64,000 bases of DNA from Streptomyces sp. 11x1 (GCF_032598905.1 NZ_CP122458.1:2418001-2482000); one strand, 5' to 3'. Positions 18,396 to 27,252 are shown, numbered from the stretch's first letter. Translations and numbers: made by a program. The notes: a model not told the origin generated them from the letters alone.

Positions 18396-19868
18396 CTAGT
18401 CCCGGCGGTTCTTCTTGGAATCCGGGTCCTTCGCCTGCTTGTCCACCGCGGCCTGCGCCCGCTTCAACCACTCGGCCGGCTGGATCCGCTTCGCCATCAG
18501 TTCGTTCGACGCGTTCTGGATCGCCGTGTCCATCTCGCTGTACCACTCGGTGTACAGGTAACGGAACGTATTGTCACCGGCGGCCTTGGATGCCTCGACC
18601 GTCGACTGCGTGCCCGGCCGCAGTTGCACGCCGGCGTCGACGCCGTCCTTGAGGATGGTCAGCGAGTTGGCCTCCTTGGCGAACAGGGTCGACCATTCCT
18701 TGGAGAGCATCATCCGCATGAACTCCTGGGCGGCCGGCAGGTTCTTGGCCTTGGCCGGGATGATGAACGGCTCGCCGGAGCCGGCCCGGATCGCCTCGAA
18801 CGGCATCACGCTGTCCGGCAGCAGCGGCATCGGCATGAACGTCATGTCGAAGTCGTCCGGGGTCTGCTTGAGCTGCTCGTTCTCCAGCCAGGAGCCGGAG
18901 GTGATGAACACGGCCTTGTACTGGTTCCAGCGGGTCTGGGACTCGGTGTGGGTGAGGCCGTTCGTGCCGGGCATCAGATAGCCCTTCTCGACGACCTCGT
19001 AGATCGCCTCGACGCCGGCCTTCGCGGCGTCGGAGCCGACGAACGCCTTCGGGTCGAGGTTGTCGATCGCCTTCATGGCCTCCAGTCCGCCGGTCTTGGC
19101 GATCAGGTCCATGATGGCGACGTTGATGTAGTACGGGTACTTGCCCTGGTGGGCGAGGCCGCCGATGCCCTTGGCCTTGGCCTCCTTGCAGATGGTGAGG
19201 AAGTCCGCCCAGGTCTTGGGCTCCTCCCAGCCGTTCTCCTTGAAGAGCTTGCCGGAGTACCACAGGCCCCACACCGTGTAGATGTAGTTGAGGGCGACGA
19301 CCTTGTCCTCCTGCATGCCCGCGTCGAGCGTGCCGGGGATGAGGGTGTCGCGGACCTTCTTGGCCGGGTCGTCGATCGAGGGGGCGTCCAGCACCGCGGC
19401 GAGGTCGAGGAGCTGGTCGTTCTTGTAGAGGACGTCGATCGGGATCTGCTGGGCGCCGGAGTCGTCGACGATGTCCGGCGGGTTGCCCGCGTTGAACCGG
19501 GGCTGGAGCTTGCCGGTGATCTCCTGGGTTCCGGTGTGGGTGGAGGTGACCCCCCACTTCTTCTGGAAGGAGGCCTCCCAGGCCTTGGCGTAGGCGTCGC
19601 CGTAGCCGCCCTTGAAGATGACGACGTCGAGCTTGCTGCCCTTCTTGACGCCGAAGGGGTTCGACTCGGAGGACTCGCCCTGGGTGTCCTCGGAGGTGTC
19701 GTCCCCGCCGCCCCCGCTGGCACACGCCGACAGGAAGCTCATCGTGGGGACGGTGATCAGGCCCAGCGCGGCGGACCGCTTGATCAGATCGCGGCGGCCG
19801 ACGCCCTCGGGGTGGGTGGTGCCGGTGCCCTCGGGGCCGTGGTCGGGCTCAGCGGTAGTGGATCCCAT
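18396..19868 (-). CDS. ngcE: Aminosugar/chitooligosaccharide-binding lipoprotein with Tat-type signal
   Basis: A 490-residue extracellular solute-binding protein of the CUT1 family. The N-terminus carries a twin-arginine motif (RRDLIKR), a hydrophobic stretch and the lipobox FLSAC, so it is probably exported folded by Tat and lipidated. A Ser/Gly/Glu-rich linker and a large SBP_bac_1 domain follow. ATG 19868 has GAGGA seven bases upstream; the open frame beyond it is not needed. A DasR-like site overlaps its predicted -10 element (20063-20078), which fits induction by glucosamine-6-phosphate. It matches SCO6005 in gene order. Confidence 0.87.
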   Translation of the reverse strand: MGSTTAEPDHGPEGTGTTHPEGVGRRDLIKRSAALGLITVPTMSFLSACASGGGGDDTSEDTQGESSESNPFGVKKGSKLDVVIFKGGYGDAYAKAWEASFQKKWGVTSTHTGTQEITGKLQPRFNAGNPPDIVDDSGAQQIPIDVLYKNDQLLDLAAVLDAPSIDDPAKKVRDTLIPGTLDAGMQEDKVVALNYIYTVWGLWYSGKLFKENGWEEPKTWADFLTICKEAKAKGIGGLAHQGKYPYYINVAIMDLIAKTGGLEAMKAIDNLDPKAFVGSDAAKAGVEAIYEVVEKGYLMPGTNGLTHTESQTRWNQYKAVFITSGSWLENEQLKQTPDDFDMTFMPMPLLPDSVMPFEAIRAGSGEPFIIPAKAKNLPAAQEFMRMMLSKEWSTLFAKEANSLTILKDGVDAGVQLRPGTQSTVEASKAAGDNTFRYLYTEWYSEMDTAIQNASNELMAKRIQPAEWLKRAQAAVDKQAKDPDSKKNRRD

Positions 19869-20062
19869 GCTCAAGTCCTCGCCTTCTCCAGGACTCAGGC
19901 GGTGAACCGGATCCTCCCGGCACCGCGGTCGGTTCAAGCTGGGGTCGTGCGTGAGGATTCAACAGGGGCAACACGGCGGTCGGAGCGCGGACACGTCCGC
20001 GACCACCGGTAATTCCCCCCAGGTAGTGCCGTCCACGTCGTGCGACCACTATGCGGACGCCG

Positions 20063-20078
20063 ACAGGTATAGTCCACT
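20063..20078. promoter_or_regulatory. DasR-responsive element (dre-like) over the ngcE promoter
   Basis: ACAGGTATAGTCCACT matches 13 of 16 positions of the palindromic DasR consensus ACTGGTCTAGACCACT. It covers the predicted -10 of ngcE, so bound DasR would block initiation until an aminosugar phosphate releases it. The site is seen; binding is inferred. Confidence 0.7.
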
Positions 20079-20095
20079 TCCCGCCAGAGGGGCAA
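20066..20095 (-). promoter_or_regulatory. Predicted ngcE promoter
   Basis: Read on the minus strand: -35 TTGCCC (20095-20090), 18-base spacer, -10 TATACC (20071-20066). It lies about 200 bases upstream of the ngcE ATG and is overlapped by the dre-like site. Confidence 0.5.
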
Positions 20096-20217
20096 GATCG
20101 AATGCAAGGTTCACCTTCGGTCTTTTCCGAGTTGAGACCTCTCGGAAATATGAGCGGCCTTGCGTCACCTGACCGAAAAATCCCCGCCATTCGGTCCGGA
20201 TGGCGCAGTCAACACCC

Positions 20218-20247
20218 TTGACATCACTCGTCACTTCAACCCCTACT
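20218..20247 (+). promoter_or_regulatory. Predicted promoter of the GH92 gene
   Basis: A perfect -35 TTGACA (20218-20223) is followed after 18 bases by a weak CCTACT. The LacI-type palindrome lies about 20 bases downstream, in the position of a repressor roadblock. Confidence 0.45.
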
Positions 20248-20267
20248 GGTCCCCGCGTTACACAGTC

Positions 20268-20279
20268 GACAACGTTGTC
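20268..20279. promoter_or_regulatory. LacI-family operator upstream of the GH92 gene
   Basis: GACAACGTTGTC is a perfect 12-bp palindrome with the central CG typical of LacI-family operators. The same 12 bases recur at 24223-24234, also preceded by TC and followed by CT. It lies 59 bases before the GH92 ATG. Confidence 0.75.
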
Positions 20280-20337
20280 CTCTTTCGGTCACTTCTTGAT
20301 CGGAAACAGTCTGCTGGACGTAGGGAGGGTGCTGCTG

Positions 20338-23300
20338 ATGCGGCACGGAAGGAGTTCCACGGCGGTGTTCGGCGCCGTCGCGTTCGCTCTGGTGATGGCC
20401 TCGCAGGGGGCGGCCGTGGCGTTACCGGACCGGCCGGCGGCCGGTGCGCGGGAGTTCGGCTCCTCGTTCGAACCGGACGACCCGGCCCCGGACTGGATCA
20501 GCACGGTCGACACCGCCCCGGACGGCTCCCCCCGGGCCTCGGGCGTCGACGGCGGCTACACCACCGGCATTCCGGGCGACATCACCGACCGGGTCACCGA
20601 GGTCCGGGCCAGCGGCGAGAACACCGACGGCGGTGAGGTGAAGGAGAACCTCGTCGACGGCGAGTCCGCCACCAAGTGGCTCACCTTCCAGCCCACCGGC
20701 TGGGCCGAGTTCGACCTCGCCGGACCGGCCGAGGTGGTGACCTACGCGCTCACGTCGGCGAACGACTTCGAGACCCGCGACCCGAGGGACTGGACCCTCA
20801 AGGGCTCCACCGACGGCAAGGAGTGGAAGACCCTCGACACCCGCTCCGGCGAGAGCTTCGCGGAACGGTTCCAGACGAAGTCGTACGACATCCCCCAGGG
20901 CGCGGTGGCCGGGTACCGGCACTTCCGGCTCGACATCACCCGGAACAACGGCGCCTCGATGATCACCCAGCTCGCCGATGTGCGGTTCTCCACGGGCGGC
21001 GGGCAGGCGCCCCCGCCGAAGGAGATGCTGTCGCTGGTCGACCGGGGCCCGAGCGGATCCGCGACCGCGAAGGCCGGCGCGGGCTTCACCGGCAAGCGGG
21101 CCCTGCGGTACGCGGGCCGCCACACCGCGGACGGGCCGGCCCACTCGTACAACAAGATCTTCGACGTGGACGTGGCCGTCGAGCGCGACACCGAGCTGGC
21201 CTACCGGATCTTCCCGTCGCTGGCGGACGGCGACCTGGACTACGACGCCACGAACGTCTCGGTCGACCTGGTCTTCACCGACGGCACCTCCCTCAGCGAG
21301 CTGGGAGCGGTGGACGGCCACGGCTTTCCGCTGTCGCCGCGCGGGCAGGGCGCGGCGAAGGTGCTGTACGTCAACCAGTGGAACGACGTGGTCGCGCGGA
21401 TCGGGTCGGTCGCGGCCGGGCGGACCGTGGACCGGATCCTGGTGGCGTACGACTCCCCGAAGGGCCCGGCGCGGTTCCGCGGCTGGCTCGACGACGTGAC
21501 GCTGCGGGTCCGGGCGCCCGAGCGGCCGAAGGCGCATCTCTCCGACTACGCGGTGACCACCCGGGGGACGAACTCCAGCGGCGGCTTCTCCCGCGGCAAC
21601 AACTTCCCGGCGACGGCGGTGCCCCATGGCTTCAACTTCTGGACGCCGGTGACCAACGCGGGTTCCCTGAGTTGGCTGTACGACTACGCGCGGGGCAACA
21701 ACGCGGACAACCTGCCGACCGTCCAGGCGTTCAGCGCCAGTCATGAGCCGAGCCCCTGGATGGGCGACCGGCAGACCTTCCAGGTGATGCCCTCGGCGGC
21801 CACCGGGACACCCGAACTGAGCCGTACATCCCGGGCGTTGGCCTTCCGGCACGAGAACGAGACGGCCCGGCCCTACTACTACGGGGTGCGCTTCGAGAAC
21901 GGTGTCAGGGCCGAGATGGCACCCACGGACCACGCGGCGGCGCTGCGCTTCACCTACCCCGGCGACGACGCGAGCGTGATCTTCGACAATGTGACCGACC
22001 AGGCGGGGCTGACCCTGGACAAGGACGCCGGGGTCGTCACCGGGTTTTCGGATGTGAAGTCCGGGCTGTCCACGGGCGCGACCCGGCTCTTCGTGTACGG
22101 AGTCTTCGACGCGCCGGTCACGGACGGCGGCTCGACCGGGGTGAAGGGCCACCTCCGCTTCGACGCGGGCGCGGACCGCACGGTGACGCTGCGACTCGCC
22201 ACCTCCCTCATCAGCCTGGACCAGGCCAAGGACAACCTGCGCCAGGAGATCCCCGAGGGCACCTCTTTCACGACGGTGAAGAACCGGGCGCGGGCGCAGT
22301 GGGACCGCGTCCTCGGGAAGGTGGAGGTCGAGGGCGCGACCCCCGACCAGCTGACCACGCTCTACTCGAACCTCTACCGGCTGTATCTGTACCCCAACTC
22401 CGGCTTCGAGAAGGTGGGTTCGACCTACCGGTACGCCTCGCCGTTCTCCCCGATGACCGGCCCGGACACCCCGACCCGCACCGGCGCGAAGATCGTCGAC
22501 GGCAAGGTCTACGTCAACAACGGCTTCTGGGACACCTACCGGACCACCTGGCCCGCGTACGCGCTGCTGACGCCCGACAAGGCCGGCGAGATGGTCGACG
22601 GTTTCGTACAGCAGTACAAGGACGGGGGCTGGACCTCCCGGTGGTCCTCCCCCGGCTACGCGGACCTGATGACCGGCACCTCCTCGGACGTGGCGTTCGC
22701 GGACGCATACGTCAAGGGTGTGGACTTCGACGCGCGGTCGGCGTACGAGGCGGCCCTGAAGAACGCCACCGTCGTGCCGCCGTCGGCGGGCGTCGGCCGC
22801 AAGGGCATGGCCACCTCCCCCTTCCTCGGCTACACCAGCACCGACACCCACGAGGGCCTGTCCTGGGCGCTGGAGGGCTACCTCAACGACTACGGCATCG
22901 CGCGCATGGGCCAGGCGCTGTACCGGAAGACCGGCGAGAAGCGCTACCGGGAGGAGGCGGCGTACTTCCTCGACAGGGCCCGCGACTACGTCGAGCTGTT
23001 CGACGGGAAGGCCGGGTTCTTCCAGGGCCGCGACGGCACCGGTGCCTGGCGGGTCGACTCCGCGTCCTACGACCCCCGGGTCTGGGGCCACGACTACACC
23101 GAGACCAACGGCTGGGGGTACGCCTTCACCGCACCGCAGGACAGCAAGGGCCTGGCCAACCTGTACGGCGGTCGCGGCGGGCTGGCGAGGAAGCTGGACA
23201 CCTACTTCTCCACCCCGGAGACGGCCTCCCCCGAGCTCGTCGGCTCCTATCCCGGGGTCATCCACGAGATGACCGAGGCCCGTGACGTCCGGATGGGCAT

Positions 23301-24135
23301 GTACGGCCACTCCAACCAGGTCGCCCACCACGCGATCTACATGTACGACGCGGCCGGGCAGCCCTGGAAGACCCAGGAGAAGGTCCGCGAGGTGCTCTCC
23401 CGCCTCTACGTCGGCAGCGACATCGGCCAGGGCTACCACGGCGACGAGGACAACGGCGAGCAGTCCGCCTGGTACCTCTTCTCCGCGCTCGGCTTCTACC
23501 CGCTGGTGATGGGCAGCGGCGAGTACGCCGTCGGCTCCCCGCTGTTCACCAAGGCGACCGTCCACCTGGAGAACGGCAGGGACCTGGTCGTCGAGGCCCC
23601 GAGGAACAGCGCCAGGAACGTGTACGTGCAGGGTCTGAAGGTCAACGGCAAGGCCTGGACGTCCACCGCACTGCCGCACTCGCTCCTCTCACGCGGGGGT
23701 GTGCTGAGGTTCGACATGGGACCGGAGCCCTCCCGCTGGGGCACGGGGGAGAGCGCGGCCCCGGTGTCGATCACGAAGGACGACAAGGTGCCCTCTCCGC
23801 GCAGCGACGCGATCGAGGGCGACGGGGAGCTGTTCGACGACACCTCGTCGACGAAGGCGTCCGTGGGGACGGTGACGCTGCCGACTCCCGCCCGGACCAG
23901 GGCGGTCCAGTACACGCTGACCTCCGCCGACCGCACCGAGGCCCCGGCCGGCTGGACCCTCCAGGCGTCCACGGACGGCAGGACCTGGAAGACCCTCGAC
24001 CGGCGCTCCGGCGAATCCTTCGCCTGGGACCGCCAGACCCGGGCCTTCTCCGTACCGGCCCCGAGGGCGTACGACCACTACCGGCTCGTCCTCGACGACA
24101 CGGCGACGCTCGCGGAGGTGGAGCTGCTGTCCTGA
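20338..24135 (+). CDS. Secreted GH92 alpha-mannosidase with terminal F5/8-type C domains
   Basis: A 1,265-residue exported glycosidase. ATG 20338 follows GGGAGG by nine bases and opens a normal signal peptide (MRHGRSSTAVFGAVAFALVM to ASQGAAVALP). A galactose-binding-like F5/8 type C domain comes first (about residues 75-225), then the GH92 N-terminal beta domain, then the catalytic (alpha/alpha)6 barrel with GFWDTYRTTWPAYALL, GHSNQVAHHAIYMY and GDEDNGEQSAWY (residues 1035-1046, where family acids lie). A second F5/8-like domain ends the protein (SSTKASVGTVTLP onward). GH92 enzymes are calcium-dependent exo-alpha-mannosidases that trim mannans or N-glycans. Paired operators flank the gene, so it is probably induced by a sugar. 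Confidence 0.92.
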   Translation: MRHGRSSTAVFGAVAFALVMASQGAAVALPDRPAAGAREFGSSFEPDDPAPDWISTVDTAPDGSPRASGVDGGYTTGIPGDITDRVTEVRASGENTDGGEVKENLVDGESATKWLTFQPTGWAEFDLAGPAEVVTYALTSANDFETRDPRDWTLKGSTDGKEWKTLDTRSGESFAERFQTKSYDIPQGAVAGYRHFRLDITRNNGASMITQLADVRFSTGGGQAPPPKEMLSLVDRGPSGSATAKAGAGFTGKRALRYAGRHTADGPAHSYNKIFDVDVAVERDTELAYRIFPSLADGDLDYDATNVSVDLVFTDGTSLSELGAVDGHGFPLSPRGQGAAKVLYVNQWNDVVARIGSVAAGRTVDRILVAYDSPKGPARFRGWLDDVTLRVRAPERPKAHLSDYAVTTRGTNSSGGFSRGNNFPATAVPHGFNFWTPVTNAGSLSWLYDYARGNNADNLPTVQAFSASHEPSPWMGDRQTFQVMPSAATGTPELSRTSRALAFRHENETARPYYYGVRFENGVRAEMAPTDHAAALRFTYPGDDASVIFDNVTDQAGLTLDKDAGVVTGFSDVKSGLSTGATRLFVYGVFDAPVTDGGSTGVKGHLRFDAGADRTVTLRLATSLISLDQAKDNLRQEIPEGTSFTTVKNRARAQWDRVLGKVEVEGATPDQLTTLYSNLYRLYLYPNSGFEKVGSTYRYASPFSPMTGPDTPTRTGAKIVDGKVYVNNGFWDTYRTTWPAYALLTPDKAGEMVDGFVQQYKDGGWTSRWSSPGYADLMTGTSSDVAFADAYVKGVDFDARSAYEAALKNATVVPPSAGVGRKGMATSPFLGYTSTDTHEGLSWALEGYLNDYGIARMGQALYRKTGEKRYREEAAYFLDRARDYVELFDGKAGFFQGRDGTGAWRVDSASYDPRVWGHDYTETNGWGYAFTAPQDSKGLANLYGGRGGLARKLDTYFSTPETASPELVGSYPGVIHEMTEARDVRMGMYGHSNQVAHHAIYMYDAAGQPWKTQEKVREVLSRLYVGSDIGQGYHGDEDNGEQSAWYLFSALGFYPLVMGSGEYAVGSPLFTKATVHLENGRDLVVEAPRNSARNVYVQGLKVNGKAWTSTALPHSLLSRGGVLRFDMGPEPSRWGTGESAAPVSITKDDKVPSPRSDAIEGDGELFDDTSSTKASVGTVTLPTPARTRAVQYTLTSADRTEAPAGWTLQASTDGRTWKTLDRRSGESFAWDRQTRAFSVPAPRAYDHYRLVLDDTATLAEVELLS

Positions 24136-24175
24136 CACCTGGACGGAGGCGGCCGGGCACCTCGGTCCAACCGGC

Positions 24176-24206
24176 TTGACTTGGTTGCCCGTTGGAACGA
24201 TAGAGT
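24176..24206 (+). promoter_or_regulatory. Orphan promoter downstream of the GH92 gene
   Basis: TTGACT (24176-24181), 19-base spacer, TAGAGT (24201-24206). A dre-like site and a LacI-type operator follow at once. No coding region follows on this strand before a terminator hairpin and the convergent LPMO gene, so the promoter seems to have lost its gene or to make a short RNA. Confidence 0.5.
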
Positions 24207-24221
24207 CTTGTCCAGACCACT
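24206..24221. promoter_or_regulatory. DasR-responsive element (dre-like) at the orphan promoter
   Basis: TCTTGTCCAGACCACT matches 13 of 16 positions of ACTGGTCTAGACCACT, with one half-site (AGACCACT) intact. It begins at the last base of the predicted -10. Confidence 0.65.
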
Positions 24222-24222
24222 C

Positions 24223-24234
24223 GACAACGTTGTC
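24223..24234. promoter_or_regulatory. Second LacI-family operator downstream of the GH92 gene
   Basis: GACAACGTTGTC, identical to 20268-20279. It lies one base after the dre-like site and just downstream of the orphan promoter. Confidence 0.75.
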
Positions 24235-24298
24235 CTGCCGAGGGGTCCCACAGCCGCACTCCCCCGCGCCCGGTCTCCCCCGTACCGGGTCGCGGCTC

Positions 24299-24339
24299 GC
24301 GGACCGGGTGGGCACGCACCGCCCGCCCACCCGGTCCGC
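24299..24339. terminator. Bidirectional terminator between the GH92 and LPMO genes
   Basis: GCGGACCGGGTGGGC (24299-24313) and GCCCACCCGGTCCGC (24325-24339) form a perfect 15-bp stem with an 11-base loop between two convergent genes. Confidence 0.85.
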
Positions 24340-24394
24340 CCCGAGCGCGACATCCGCCCCCGCACAGGGCCGGTGCCGCGAACGGGAGCCGGGC

Positions 24395-25468
24395 TCAGCC
24401 CACCCGGCAGGGCAGCGTGGTCGCGGGATCACCTCCCGGCCCTTGCACCACATAGCCGAAGGTGGCGGTTCCACCGGGATCCAGCGACCCGTTCCAGTTC
24501 GCGTTGTGCACCATCACGTCCTGTCCGGTGTAGGTCGCGCTGCCGCTCCAAAGGCTGTCGACCTTCTGCCCGGCCGGCAGTGTCCAGTTGACCATCCAGC
24601 CGAGCATCGGCACGTCGCCGGTGTTGGTGACGACGACCTCGGACTGGTAGCCGCCGTTCCAACTGCCCGTCGTACGCCGGGTCGCGGCGCACTCCCCCGG
24701 CACCGGGTCGGTGGGGTCGCCGGGCTGCTTGATCCCGGTCACCTCGCCGTTGCCCCCGTCGAAGACGACGTCGGAGCAGGAGTAGAAGGTCTCCTGGCTG
24801 TCCGAACGCTGCCAGACCATGTAGATGATGTGGCGGCCCGACTTGTTCGCGGGCAGTTGGCCCCGCCAGGAATAGTTGGCCTCGACCGTGCCCGGGCTGC
24901 CGTTCAGTGGCGGGTGGTCGACGCTCAGGAACGGCTGTGCCTCCATGTCGTTCCAGGTGAGCGTCTTCGTCGGGTCGAAGCCGTCCTTGGTGATGTAGAC
25001 GTAGAACCAACCCGGGTGCGCCGCCCACGCGTTGTACGAGAAGTCGACGGTCGCTCCGGAGGTGAGATGGGTCAACGGCCAGTCGGCGCTGGGCGTGTTG
25101 AACCCGGTGAAGTTGGTGTTGCCACCGCTGCACAGCTGACCGTCCGGGACGAAGCCACGGGTCCGGCCGGCGCCGTCCGAGCGGAGCACGGAGAACCAGT
25201 TGTAGAACGGCGTCGTCCCGCTGACCTGCTGCGCGGAACGACAGGCCGGGTTGATCGGTTCGATCTCCCCGGTGTCGGTCAGCCCGTCCTGCCAGCACAG
25301 GAACGTACGGCTGCCGGGCTTCATCGGAGTGCCGTGCGCCTCCGCCTTGCCGCTGCCGGCGGTGACGACGAGACCGAGCGCCGGGATCGTGGTCACGAGG
25401 GCGAGCAGGACGAGGAGGAGGGCCTGGTGGCGTCGGGGCAGCGTCGATCGTGGAATTGTCACGCGCAT
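24395..25468 (-). CDS. Secreted AA10 lytic polysaccharide monooxygenase with CBM2
   Basis: A 357-residue secreted copper enzyme. ATG 25468 has AAGGAG nine bases upstream and starts a long signal peptide ending KAEA before His45 (HGTPMKPGSRTF), which becomes the N-terminal histidine of the copper histidine brace; the partner histidine lies in SYNAWAAHPGW. After the AA10 domain (to about residue 245) a Pro/Asp linker leads to a family 2 carbohydrate-binding module (SWNGGYQSEVVVTNTGD, then WMVNWTLPAGQ). AA10-CBM2 proteins of this form, such as CelS2 of S. coelicolor, oxidise crystalline cellulose; chitin is the alternative. A perfect CebR box upstream supports cellulose. Confidence 0.92.
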   Translation of the reverse strand: MRVTIPRSTLPRRHQALLLVLLALVTTIPALGLVVTAGSGKAEAHGTPMKPGSRTFLCWQDGLTDTGEIEPINPACRSAQQVSGTTPFYNWFSVLRSDGAGRTRGFVPDGQLCSGGNTNFTGFNTPSADWPLTHLTSGATVDFSYNAWAAHPGWFYVYITKDGFDPTKTLTWNDMEAQPFLSVDHPPLNGSPGTVEANYSWRGQLPANKSGRHIIYMVWQRSDSQETFYSCSDVVFDGGNGEVTGIKQPGDPTDPVPGECAATRRTTGSWNGGYQSEVVVTNTGDVPMLGWMVNWTLPAGQKVDSLWSGSATYTGQDVMVHNANWNGSLDPGGTATFGYVVQGPGGDPATTLPCRVG

Positions 25469-25635
25469 GACAAGAACTCCTTGCGTGTACGGCTCGGAGG
25501 TGGGGAACGTGCGGGTGCCGGTGCGGAGGCGCCGCGCGGTTGCCGGCGCGGAGGTGGGGGCGTTGGGCGGTGCGGAGGTGGGGGGTTGGGCGGGAGCAGA
25601 TCCGAAGGGTGACGGGTTCCGGTCCGCCATCCTGA

Positions 25636-25649
25636 TGGGAGCGCTCCCA
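25636..25649. promoter_or_regulatory. CebR operator upstream of the LPMO gene
   Basis: TGGGAGCGCTCCCA, a perfect 14-bp palindrome identical to the CebR box known from Streptomyces cellulase and cellobiose-uptake genes. It lies 168 bases upstream of the LPMO start and would give release by cellobiose or cellotriose. Confidence 0.92.
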
Positions 25650-25666
25650 CCCACCTTCTTCGGAAG

Positions 25667-26710
25667 CTAGCGCGGAGCGCGGCGCTTGTAAACGGGTGAC
25701 GCGCGGCGACCCGCGCGAAGGGTGCACGGCTCCCCGTGGGGGCCGGCGGGCGCGAGGGTCGCCGGACCTTCTGCGCCGCGCACCACGGCCACCGGGGCGG
25801 AGGGGGTGAGGTGGTCCAGCTGTGTCCCTCGTCGAGCGCGAGCCGGACCACGGACTGCGGACGGCTCTCCCACGCGGGCCTGCTTCAGCCCGACCCAGGC
25901 CGATCGCTCGTCGGCGACCACGACGACGTCACGGCCGCCGTCGGCGGAGTCGTCCGGAACCGTCCACTGGCGGCCGCCCCGGGCGGCCAGGACTCCAGTC
26001 GGACCCCGTCGAGCGTCGTCAGGATCCTGCCGTCGGACAGTTCCTCCACCGCGCGGACGTTGCGGCGCGGATCCCACTCCGCGCTCAGCCCGGAGAGCGT
26101 CCGGCGGGTGTGCTCCCGGCCGTCCGGGCGCGGGGCCGCCACCCGTGGGCCGGCCAGCTCCTCGTCCGGGGGACCGATCGCGGCGGTACTGCCCTCCAGT
26201 CGGCGCGGCGCACCACGGCGATGTGCCCCTCGGTCCAGGCGTCCTCGTCGTCCCAGTCGTCGGGCGGTGCCGTCAGCACGCGTAGTCGCTGGTCGTCGAG
26301 CCACTCCAGGCCCAGGACCTGACGACCCGGCCCGTCCTCGATGAGCGACGTGGCCGTGCCCGACTCCAGGTCCAGCAGGAGCAGTTCGCCCTCGAAGAAG
26401 TAGCCGCCGTCGTAGTTCCCCGTGCCCACCGCGAGGAGCGGGAGGCGGGATGGAAAGCCAGCGCGTGGACGGGGTGGCGGGCGTGGAGAAGGGCACGGCA
26501 CGCGAGGTCGTCGGCGCCGTAGACACCGACCGGTGTGATCCTGCCGAACCCGTGCAGGCCCGCGAACGCCCCGGTCGTGCCCGCCACCGCCAGCAGCCGA
26601 CGGGGCTCGCCCTCGACGGCCAGGGCGGGATCACCGATCTCGGCGGACGGGCGGCCGCCGAGGACCCGGTCGAGGTGGAAACGGGCCGAACGGGTCGAAC
26701 GGGTTGTCAT
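25667..26710 (-). pseudogene. Frameshifted gene for a WD40-like protein of unknown function
   Basis: A once continuous protein can be followed through three reading frames: it starts MTTRSTRSARFHLDRVLGG at 26710, shifts near 26450 (AFHP to RLPLLAVGTGNYDGG), again near 26165-26200 (DWRAVPPRS to ELAGPRVAAPRPDG), and again near 25985 (DGVRLESW to RRQWTVPDDSADGG). A further out-and-back shift near 25850 is likely. The first three each need one lost base next to a run of C or G, so either the gene is dead or the assembly has homopolymer errors. The ATG overlaps the stop of the SRPBCC gene (ATGA), indicating a former operon. Function unknown; beta-propeller-like repeats are suggested by LLAVGTGxYDGG. 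Confidence 0.7.
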
Positions 26711-27252
26711 GCCGGCGATTCTCCCGGCGATTCTGTCGGTGCTTCTGTCGGTGCTCCTCTCCAGGGGCGTTCGGCGAGGAGGCGGGCGGTGGTCAGGAGG
26801 CGGCGGGTCAGCTTCACATGGGTGCCGGTGCCGAGGACGAGCAGCCGGTAGAGGCCGCCGACCGGGCCCGGGAAGGTGGCGCGGGTCTCGGCGCGGAGGC
26901 GGACACCGCCGCCCGGCTCCGCGTCGTCCAGGCGGAAGGTCCAGGTGTACGAGGAGAAGCGGTGGCGGCCCAGGAGAGTCAGTTCCCGGGGCGGGACCGC
27001 GCTCGCGGTGCGGAAGCCGGGGAAGGTCGTCTCGCCCGCGACGGGCGGGCGTGGTCCGCCCGCCGTGTGGTCGGCGCAGCCGACGAGCTTGGCGTAACGG
27101 ACCGCCGAGGGGCGGGAGAAGGCCCAGTCGAGCGCCTCGGCCAGGGCCCACCAGACGTCCTCGACGTCGGCCGCGACGAGGACCGTGTGCTCGTCGACGA
27201 AGGGCAGGGGGCGGCGGGGGCGGCACATCGGTGCGTCCGGGGGGACATCCAT
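26707..27252 (-). CDS. SRPBCC-family (polyketide cyclase/dehydrase-like) protein
   Basis: A 181-residue protein with the SRPBCC helix-grip pattern: TVLVAADVEDVWWALAEALDW at the start, a beta sheet ending FSSYTWTFRLDD and VRLRAETRATFPG, and a long C-terminal helix (VKLTRRLLTTARLLAE). Such proteins bind hydrophobic ligands; no specific role can be read. The frame is open far upstream, overlapping the IS110 remnant on the other strand, but that part is a shadow. ATG 27252 is the best start, without a strong ribosome site; ATG 27228 is an alternative. The stop overlaps the next gene's start by four bases. Confidence 0.6.
   Translation of the reverse strand: MDVPPDAPMCRPRRPLPFVDEHTVLVAADVEDVWWALAEALDWAFSRPSAVRYAKLVGCADHTAGGPRPPVAGETTFPGFRTASAVPPRELTLLGRHRFSSYTWTFRLDDAEPGGGVRLRAETRATFPGPVGGLYRLLVLGTGTHVKLTRRLLTTARLLAERPWRGAPTEAPTESPGESPA

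Noticed and set aside
20422..23679. 1,085-residue ORF antisense to the GH92 gene
   Set aside because: High-GC mirror ORF; the GH92 protein on the other strand has full family motifs and a signal peptide.
24176..25612. 478-residue plus-strand ORF starting at the orphan promoter
   Set aside because: It is mostly antisense to the LPMO gene, crosses the terminator hairpin and has no domain, so the promoter still lacks a convincing gene.
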